Below are positions 51,025-60,400 of a stretch of DNA of 64,000 nucleotides, in pieces. The position numbers and the translations under genes were made by a program. Within the stretch, counting starts at the first letter, position 1, and each line of letters opens with the position of its first letter. The DNA is taken from positions 20,777,723-20,841,722 of the forward strand of contig NC_092705.1 in assembly GCF_964275005.1 (NCBI RefSeq), given 5' to 3'. This DNA is from Diadema setosum. Lineage: Eukaryota; Echinodermata; Echinoidea; Diadematoida; Diadematidae. The notes under the pieces are model-generated. The model searched no databases. It had not been told where the DNA came from and worked only from the letters and a program-made list of their open reading frames with translations.

Positions 51025-52379
51025 GTGTGCCCCCCCCCCCCCCCCGTCCTCCCGGGACTGATGCCCCTGCACATACGAGGGAGTTGTAATGGCATTAGAA
51101 TTCAAATGAAAATCTCCTATAAGCACTCATTGATGGAATTTGGGAGCTGTCGATCCCCAAAGACTTTTAGTTTGCGGTAGGAACCTATATACTAAATACA
51201 GACCAAGGAGAGAAAAGGTTAATTACAAGGAAAACTCCCCATCCCAATTAAAGGAACTTCTAAGGATTGCACTCTTCTTTTTATTAAAGTGAAGTGTCAG
51301 ATCTGGTGCACACTTTTGATGAAACATTGGGAAATCTGTTTTGATCTATTCGAGGCCCAAAAAAGCGGAACGGTGGATTTTCAGTATCTTGCGTTCTAAA
51401 AGTGATATTTTTTTTACATCATTAGAAAGAGCATCTTCCGCAGAAGACAATGATACCAAAATCATTAAATTGGGTTCAGTACTTTTTATTCTACGCCAAT
51501 TTATTTCTGTTGATGCAGTCATTTTAAAATTTCGCTGGATTTTTGCGACGTATACATTGTATGAGCGAACGGGTGCGACACGCATTCCATACGGTGAATT
51601 GTGTAAAACCCCTGAAAACGTGCCAAGTCAGTTTTCCTCATACAAACGGACTTCGCTGCAGAGAGCTCCAGTTCCCTCAATTGTTTCTGTTGTCTCCTTC
51701 TCGCTTTAGGCATAGCATGCATATAACAATGAACTTATGACGATGCGCTGACAATAAGGAGAAAACATCAAGAAAATATGGTAAATCCGTAAACAGTAAC
51801 ATTATGCCAAAAGTGATTGCCTGAAATTTAGTCCTAAAGTCAAAAAAATTCAGCTTTATTTTGAATATTCAAAGTAACTTTTCATTCGATCAATAATATT
51901 TAGCCATGTGATTTAGGCAGCTGTCCTGAAAGAACATGGTTTTTCCGGCAAATTGCATGACCTCAAAGATTATCATTATTACGAATTTGCGCTAAGATGT
52001 TCACAATCTTATTTTTGTTATCTAGCAAGTCTATTAGCTTTTGATAAACTTGCATACAATCTTCAAATTCAAACTTGGTTGGCGAAATCCGATTTTGGTG
52101 CACTTTGGCATAATGTGGCATGGTTCGATGCGGCATCTGAGAGCGTGACACTATGCTCTTTTATTTCAAATAATCCGTGGCCTTCCCATGCAAACACAAT
52201 GCACGGGAGGCCCGGGTATATAGGCCTACAATAACAATGTTGCAGTCACAAGTTTACACAAAGGGTGTCGAATACTCGTATTGGAGCATTGAACGCCCGA
52301 CGGGGGGGGGGGGGGGGGGGTATACTCACCCCATATTTTGTTAGGTACTGTATAACTAGTACGTGCCGCGGCAAGAAAA

Positions 52380-52960
52380 AAAAAATGCAGGGCTCCGAAA
52401 CGGAAGCGGTCGAACGTGAAAATGAGGGTCTCCGGAACGAGTTTGAGCCGTTTTGAGCGTAGCCTTTTGTCAAGGCCCTCTCGCTGTAATGGGCGAGCGA
52501 AGCGAGCCCAGCCGAGCGCGCCAGCCACTCAGCTGGGCTCTCTTTACCATACAGCGAGAGGGCCTTGACAAAAGGCTACACTCAGCTGGGCTCTCTTTCC
52601 CATACAGCGAGAGGGCCTTGACCAAAGGCTATTTTGAGCGTGAAAATGAGGCCTCCAGAGCGAGCTAGCAGCCCTTTTGACCCAGTTTGAGCGTTAAAAT
52701 GCTGCTCTAAATTGCGTCTATACGCGCTGGCGATCTATAGTCCTGCGTTCGGGATTGGATAGTCATCGGAACGGCAAGCTTCGCCATCATATTTATGTAA
52801 AATGGCGAATTTTGAAAATGGTGGTCTTTGGAACGGCAGAATTTGCTCAAAAAAAAAAAAAAAAAAAGTAGAATGGTGATGCTCCGGAACGGATTTTGGG
52901 AAAACTTGTGCAAATGACATCCTCAGGAACGAAAATCGAGGGCCGAAAATAAAGGTCTTT
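52380..52960. repeat. Degenerate tandem repeat with TCCGGAACG motif
   Basis: Units of about 60-70 bases with the consensus GAAAATG-G-TCTCCGGAACG followed by a TTTGAGCG-like block recur about six times (for example near 52425, 52650, 52760, 52830, 52880 and 52930). They are interrupted by the MITE at 52460-52631. Confidence 0.55.
52460..52631. mobile_element. Mutator-like MITE, short form with duplicated right end
   Basis: The left end TAGCCTTTTGTCAAGGCCCT and its complement at 52578 bound a 119-bp element. The right 53 bases are then repeated once more to 52631. TTTTGAGCG flanks the whole (52451-52459 and 52632-52640), a 9-bp duplication, although the surrounding array also contains TTTGAGCG. 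It shares the ends and the GGGCTCTNTTNACCATACAG block with 39053-39435. Confidence 0.75.
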
Positions 52961-53068
52961 CGCGCGGTGGCGTCCCCAATATGCATGCAAGTACCCCCGC
53001 CCCCCCCCCCCTCCTGCATCATCGGGATTGCACGGTGTTTGAACTGGGGGGGGGGGGGGGGCACGCCG

Positions 53069-53069
<1 letters not shown>

Positions 53070-53100
<31 letters not shown>

Positions 53101-53160
53101 TTCACACACAAACACACCTACGCACACAGACACACGCACACAGACACACACACACACACA
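53070..53160 (+). repeat. CA-rich array
   Basis: CA units with interspersed AGACA and CGCA variants over 90 bases, following a G run at 53046-53061. Confidence 0.95.
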
Positions 53161-53636
53161 CTGTTTTTTCCTGTCCGCCGCCAGCATTTAGGCCTAGTCG
53201 TGGAAGTCCCCAAAAGGTGATGAGCGAAGGGGGGGGGGGGGGGGGAATCCGACACTTTAATTTTACCGACCTCTAATATTGACTTTTCACACGTTTCAAG
53301 GGGTTTCATACTGGCCCGCCCAATGTGAAACGCGTGTCACACCCAAAAATAGTATTCGCTCATCTAGTCATACGTCTAAAAAATCCAGCGAAATTTGACA
53401 ATGACTGACTTTACAGAATTTGGCGTAGAATAAAAAGTTCGGAACCAAATTTAATGATTTTGGTATCATTGTCTTCTGCGGAAGATGCTCTTTCTAATGA
53501 TGTCAAAAAATACATCACTTTTAGAACGCAAGATACTGAAAAATCCACCGTTCCGTTTTTCTTTTTTTTTTAAATTTTACGCATCCGGTAGAGGCATACT
53601 ATTTAACGACCGAACGGGGATCGAGAGTGTGAGAGT

Positions 53637-53715
<79 letters not shown>

Positions 53716-53719
53716 TATC
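53637..53719 (+). repeat. TA dinucleotide array
   Basis: About 40 TA units with one CA interruption. Confidence 0.97.
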
Positions 53720-54409
53720 ATATTATATAAAACTCATCTCTGGAAATATGGGGGAGGGGGCAATGTTTTTCCCCGCTCTAACAATTTCATGGGGGGGGGG
53801 GATAAAATAAAAATAAAAACGTACTTAACGCAATGTATAGATGGAGGCCACTGTCATATTGGTAAAATTCAAAATCTTGTTCCTCGATTTATTTCACGTT
53901 GTCATACTAGGCCTATTCGAAATTACCATGAATATTGTCCTAATTTTTGTAGGAGTTCGATGCTGAAAGAAAGGCATTTTCCGTCACAAAGGAAAACAAT
54001 AGGTCTTATGATTCCCATCGCGTATACTTTACTTCACAATGAATCATCGTTATTTTGCTGCGTTTATTCTTCTTTTTCGAAATTTCAACAGGGCGTTTTA
54101 AAGCGACCATCCAAGGTAAATCGTACAATACATTCACAGTAGATAAAACGAAAAAACAAAACCTGCAAAAATTGAATCGCTAAGTTCGCGCGCGCCAGTT
54201 TGAAAAAAAGGAAAGATAAAGGTCCTGTATGCGACGCACGCACGGCCACGGAGTACAGTACCACAGTCAATTGTATACATACTGAGTGTACGACACGCAC
54301 GATTGTGTTACCGTCAACGCAACGTCGCGCACTACATTCACCGTTATCACTGGTTATCTTCGGAAAACGTTCTTATTCATGTCTTTTATGTTCAAATTAC
54401 TGAAAAGCG

Positions 54410-57400
54410 ATGTCTCGAACGTATCGCAGTAAGCACGAGGCCGACGAATTTGCCGAATCTGTGAAGAAGAAGGCCAAAAGTCCTGAAGAGGTAAGTGAAA
54501 TATCTCGTTCGCGCTGCCGTTGATTCAGTTATCGATAACGTGTGCTACACATGAGCACAGCACGCACACACAGCACAGCCACAGACACAGTTCGATCTAT
54601 GTCCCACGTACACGTGCTCGTATCGCAAATAAACACTTTCTCCACTTAACCGTTAACGTTAGACGACTGAAGTTCTACTCCAGTTCGTATTTTTCTTAGA
54701 TTTTGATAAAATGTTAATGTATTATTATACCACATGAAAGGTAACGTAATTGGCAATAGATTTCTAAATCTGGTACCATACATCAGTACATCAATTTTAA
54801 TACTTGGCTTGGGTGACCCGCACCTCGACCTCGCCATAATAATAGCCATGATATAGATACTAGAGTCTAGTTGATGACCATGATGACAGACATTGATGTT
54901 TATCCGTTTATGCATAAAATTTTATTTGAATCACATTTCGTCATGCGTCACTGAAAATGAAATTCTATGAAATCCCATTAACATACTGGAAAAATGCTGA
55001 AGATTCCAATGGAACCACAAATTTACTGTTTGATTCCGGAAATTTGCAGCTATCGTCCTCAAACGTGAACGATGCAAAAAAGTTGCGCGCTCCACTGTTT
55101 CAAAATTATTATGTTTTTTTTTCCTTGTGTGGTTTTTGTTTTGTTTTGTTTTTTACTTAAAGTTTTGTCGTTAGTTTCATTCAACCGTTCCTTGAATATT
55201 AAAGCACTTCCCATTTCGTTTTTGATCATTTAAATGCCCACGTGCATGCATACATGTCATTGTATGGGGAAACTAGCGACGGCAGCTGCCATGCACATGC
55301 CATGTTAGTATTTAGTATGCAGTCAGACATATTCAATACAATTACAACGCGCAACGATGTGTTCACAGTGGCATTTTAGGTACCAGCATACAGTCGCCAC
55401 ACCAGGCAATCGGAAATCTGAATGTTAATTAACAATAATTAACGTTAGAATTAATATTTTATCTATCAGAAATATTCATACCGTTCAAATTTGTCATAAT
55501 TCTACTGCAAAGTGCATTGGTGACTTCGTAGGTGTGTTGCTCCATGATGCGTGTATTGCCATTGACAGCACAGTGACTTTCACATTTTGCGTGATAAATA
55601 CACGGGAAGACGGACAAACCCCAATAGTAGACTGTGAACTAGGGGTATTTGTACACGAAGAATCCGTTTATCCCATCTAGAACGTGCGGTTCGGTACCCC
55701 TGAAGCCCGCAAAGCCCCGAGGGAAAAAATCGTCCGCGAAAAAGCTACCGATCCTGATTTTCGCGGACGCAATTTGTCTGCGTTTACGGAGATACCCTCG
55801 TTTGTGCGGACGATCCACATTCTCGGACCAGCACCCCTACTGAACAAGGGGCCCGCAACTCGCCACCAGCGCTCCCATAGACAAAGCATGTAAAAGACGT
55901 GTGCGGGTAACCGTGATACTCCCATAGACAAGCATGTAAAAGTATGGTGTCTGGAGCATTTTTGTAACTTTTGAAATTCTGTGAGAAATGAATTATGAAT
56001 TATTTCATATGAAAGAGAATTACATCATTAAAGGGCAAGTTCACCCTCATTAACATAAGGATTGAGAGAATGCAGCAATATTAGTAGAACACATCAGTGA
56101 AAGTTTGAGGAAAATTTGACAATCGATGCAAGAGTTATGAATTTTTAAAACTTTTGTGTTGGAACCACTGGATGAGGAGACTACTAAGGTTCGTGATGTC
56201 ATATGAGTACAACAGTATAAAGAACATGTAAAGAAAATTCAACATATTTTCACTTTTTTCGCATAATAAAAGAGCACTTACTTGCCTCTTTCTAAAGGCA
56301 ATGGGAATAAATTATCCATAACATATGTCAGTAATGAGTCAAGGGAATGTGTACTTTTTTCAAAAGATGAAATTTTGTGAAATTCTCTTTATATTTTCCT
56401 TTATATGCATGTGACATCATACACTGCAGCAGTCTTCTTATCTAGCAGTGACTGCACAAAAACTTCAAAAATTCATAACTTTTGAACGGATTGTCTGATT
56501 TTCCTCAAACTTTCAATGATGTGTTCTACTAATATTGCTACATTCTCTCAATCCTTATGTTAATGAAGGTGAACTTGTCCTTTAAGACATATTTCAAATT
56601 TCATGGCGAAATGATGTTTCTATCTTGAGAAATTTAACTTTGAAATCACAGCAATATCACCCCCTTTTTTTACGAGCACGCATGAAAATGTGTCCCAATC
56701 ATGTTTGCAAACAACGCCGAGAAGCTGCATTCGCGTATGGATCTCCAGCGATTGGATAATGAGTGTGGTGGACTCAATAGACTTTCATGTACATCTCTCA
56801 CGTTGTTGCAATAAAGAGAATAGATCAGGCGTATGACTTGATTTTGTTGCCTTCTTTAATCTCTTGTGGTATACAAACGGACAAATTCAACAACAGTGTC
56901 GGTTACCCTGTAGACGAAACAGACAAGAAAGGCATTTATGAAAAAACACATATACAATGCTACACTAATAAACATGCTCAACTTCTTCATCTCAATAGAT
57001 GAATGACAAGAAATGAGTTTCTTCTCTCATTTTTTATACTGTTGTTTTCCATAATGTATTTATAATAGGGCCTACAGTGTATTTAATCAAGTTGTCACTA
57101 CAACAAAGAAAGTAAAACCAAAATGCATGGTATGCTTTGAAATTGAGGAAAAATGTGAAAAATATATTTTTTTTCCAATTTGCGTATGCATGTAAGAAAG
57201 AATACAGATTATACCAGTTTGATGTTTTGCTTCAAGCATTGTAAGCCTTTTTACACTCTGTCTGAGATGCTGAGATTAAACAGTGAAAATAAACTCAAAC
57301 AATGGGCTGAATTAATAGCAGTTCAAATATAACCAACTCTCCTTTGATTAGTTTTGAACAATACTTCAACATGTGAAAGTCATTATGAAATACTCTACGT

Positions 57401-60400
57401 GATACGAATAGCACCGTCGTGACAATACTGTAAAACTCCTAACTCTAAGTCTAGGCGTGTGCCTCTTCACCAGGAATGTTGGTTAAAATATCACTCCGCG
57501 ACCGGCATTGTGCGCGGAACCGTTTCCATGGAGTCAAGCTAACAATAATGTAGTTCCTACTAACGGTTAAAAAATGCCTTAATTTTGGTGACCTGTACGT
57601 TAAAACAGCAATGTACAGTGTACCTCCAATTAAATCATACATATTATTGTGCTACAACCTTCATCGTCCAGATAACCTTTCACACTAAATCAAACTTGTT
57701 TTCAATTTGAGAACGACAGCACTTGAATTCTCACTTTCACCTCCACGTCAAAACATCCTCTCACTGAACATGTATACTCTACGCGCACTGCACTACTGAC
57801 TGCACTACGTTCTGTAAGTCAATGTGCGAACTATGATACAATAACCAGCGAACATTTATCATCTTATCAGTGCGATAAAAACATTCCATAAGAATTCATA
57901 CTGCAGTTGTATTACCTTAATAGTGTCGGGTGAAATCCTCAGGAATCTATGGAAATCTGAAAGTCATATCAAGCGAAAAACTGCTACGAAAACTCCGTTG
58001 GTTAGCAAACTGCTGTGACTACATGTGAGACAATCATGTATGCGACTCATGAATGATTTTACTCGCTAGTTTCTTGACCAGTCGCTCTAAGTCAGTTACA
58101 ATGTGTATCATAACCACAATAGAAAAGGCCTGGTATCGCAAAGAAAGTGTCATATCATGACAATGAGCGTACAGCGGTTAGAAAATATGCGTAACAAGCG
58201 CAGAAGCTACTCCCCCTTATGTGTCGTCATACCCTGTGTGCGCTGCGTGCGTACGTACGTGCTCGGTATTCAGTTTACATATCCATTCGATTCGCAGGTA
58301 CCGTATTGAGCGCCCTACGTATACCTACGACCTACGAACCCCGCGTATGTATGCAGGCGCAGCAGGCCCGCCGTTAAAATTCGGGGAGCATCGCGATTGT
58401 CAGCCAGGGCAGCCGGCATGGCAAGCATGGTTCGAAGAAAAATGCAGTCGATTGTAGAGAGCAGGTGCACGCAGCTCGCGTAAAATGTACAAGCTACTTG
58501 GACCTCTACAGCCGCAGGCTTGGAATTGATACCGCATTACCACTAAATAAGAGTCTTCCGAAATCTTTTGCACGCCCTTTTTGTCGATCGGGTGTTCGTA
58601 ATACACCGCTACCGATACCACCACAGTAACGTTAGTTAGGCCTACTTCGTTCGCACTTGGCTAAGCGGACATGTATTCACAACCGACTTCTCGGCTTAAT
58701 GCCAGTGACTCGAGCATCGCGAGTGCACTTTCGAAATATAAATGAACAATGATAAGATCATAACCAATCCACAAGTAAACTAATAATAGTAGACAGAAAT
58801 TTAGTAGAGTCTGGTTGTTCTGCAAGACGTACGTGATTTGTGAGCGTTACTGTATCGGATATGTACAGTAGAGTGCTATGTGTGATGCGTGTTGTAGAGC
58901 TATCGCAAGCGACAGCCTAGTTTCCTGCAGCTAAATGCTAGCTAGCTACTAGTAGCTGCTCACTGATCGGCGCAACGAACCTCGTGATATGCACATTGTA
59001 CACAACACATACACACACACTCACGTAGTGACACACACACACACGTTACACACCCAGAGGCAGCTCTCTGCATCGGGCGCGCGCTGCATGCACACGCCAT
59101 CCCCACACACCACAGAGGCCATGTGGTGGTAGACGGCGATGCGTAATCAAATTTACATATATGCATTAGCCCCTTCGCGCGAAGTTACTATGGATTCTTG
59201 CATACAAAGCCACGCCTAAAACGTTCGCTGTGACCAAAAAATTATTGCAAGGGGTATCTTCAAGGCGATATCCCCATACCAAGATGTGGAGCTAGCGAAA
59301 AACTAACTGCACCATCGGATTCAGCATATCCTCAACTACTAGCATGTCTCGGGGCGCTACAAGTACCGAAGCAGACGCTGAGATATGGGGATAGATGTGA
59401 TTCTATCGATGTTTACATCAATTTATCGTCGGATTAATGAACCGCCCCTCTGATAGAATATGGAGCAAAACTCCCTCTTTCATGTGATACCAAATTTGTT
59501 AGGATTCGTTAATGGCATGGTCTGGGAATTTGGCAATAAAGGCGAAATTTGGCACAAAAATGCTGGGTCAAAACAGCGTAGGCGCGTGGCTCCATTGCGT
59601 TCTATGTGACTTGCGTGTTATTAGATAGGGGCGCATTTTGGTCGAGGGTTAGCAGTGCGTGATCAGACACCCTAGTAAAAGATGCGTGCAGGTGACCGTG
59701 ATGCTACTTAGAACACGTATTCCTGATATAAATTTCAAATTTTCGCGAAAAACTGCTCGTTTTTTACCACACTTTGCTTGTTTGTAGTAACCCTGCCAAG
59801 TTTCATGTTATTAGATAGGGGCGCGTTTTGGTCGAGGGTTAGCAGTGCACGATCAGACACCCTAGTAAAAGATGCGTGCGGTGACCGTGATGATACATGT
59901 ATAACACGTATTCCTAATATAAATTTCAAATTTTCGCGAAAAACTGCTCGTTTTTCACCACACTTTGCTTGTTTGTGGTAACCCTGCCAAGTTTCATGTT
60001 TTTTAAGGGATACTGAACACAGTCCCGGGCATAATTTTGTGTTCAGTGCCCTTGTAACAATTTTAAGGCGGGTGGCGGTATTCGGGCCCCTGGCGAGGTG
60101 TGGGCGCCTCACTATACAATGGGAAACTACAACAAGGCACAAAAAAGGTAAAAACTAATTGCGACCCAACAACTGATGTTGTCAGTCATTTGCAAATGCC
60201 CTTTTTGGAACAAGATAACAATGATAAAACAACAAAAGACCAGTTAATTGTAACTCTGTGACTCCGAGTATGCTGAGAGACATGAATGAAATAGGGGATC
60301 TAACTGTTAGCAAAAATTAGTTTTCGTTCTTTTTGTCTCTGTATGATTTAATTGAATATTACTTGACAGATTCCATAGGTATAGCCTCAAACAAAACAGT

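Larger units (their letters stand above)
51359..53560. mobile_element. 2.2-kb non-coding element with ~260-bp terminal inverted repeats
   Basis: The arm from 51359 to about 51622 (AGCGGAACGGTGGATTTT, TTGCGTTCTAAAAGTGAT, CATCTTCCGCAGAAGACAAT, CGCTGGATTTTT) reappears inverted from 53560 back to about 53300, with small indels. The interior holds a degenerate array with GGAACG motifs, a Mutator-like MITE, G and C runs and a CA array. No transposase or other protein was recognised, so the superfamily is open. Flanking duplications could not be fixed because the ends merge into A and T runs. Confidence 0.7.
43721..54409. other. Divergent intergenic region between PUDP and RANBP2, filled with mobile DNA
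   Basis: PUDP (minus) and RANBP2 (plus) are transcribed away from each other from the two ends of this 10.7-kb stretch. It holds a hAT element (44212-45548), a CTT array, a diverged TTAA MITE, a LINE (47540-49960), a TAA array, a 2.2-kb inverted-repeat element and a TA array. Nothing identifiable was seen in 43870-44200, 45900-46550, 46945-47535, 49965-50750 and 51030-51355. The last 350 bases before 54410 lack obvious repeats and contain several CG dinucleotides, consistent with the RANBP2 promoter and leader. No conserved protein was recognised among the short open frames, including the 117-codon one at 53789-54142. Confidence 0.55.

Noticed and set aside
50617-51126. Long open frames of Ile, Asn and Leu on both strands
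   Set aside because: They are translations of the TAA microsatellite and have no splice or homology support.
51359-53560. Large virus-like DNA transposon considered because of the long inverted ends
   Set aside because: The element is only 2.2 kb and shows no polymerase, integrase or capsid coding sequence, so it is recorded only as a non-coding inverted-repeat element.
53789-54142. 117-codon open frame just upstream of RANBP2
   Set aside because: No recognisable domain and no splice context; it overlaps the presumed promoter. Chance or a leader-region frame is the simpler reading.
55649-55931. Overlapping open frames on both strands of 64-84 codons
   Set aside because: A GC-richer patch with no domain. 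The frames are mutual shadows and lie inside RANBP2 intron 1.
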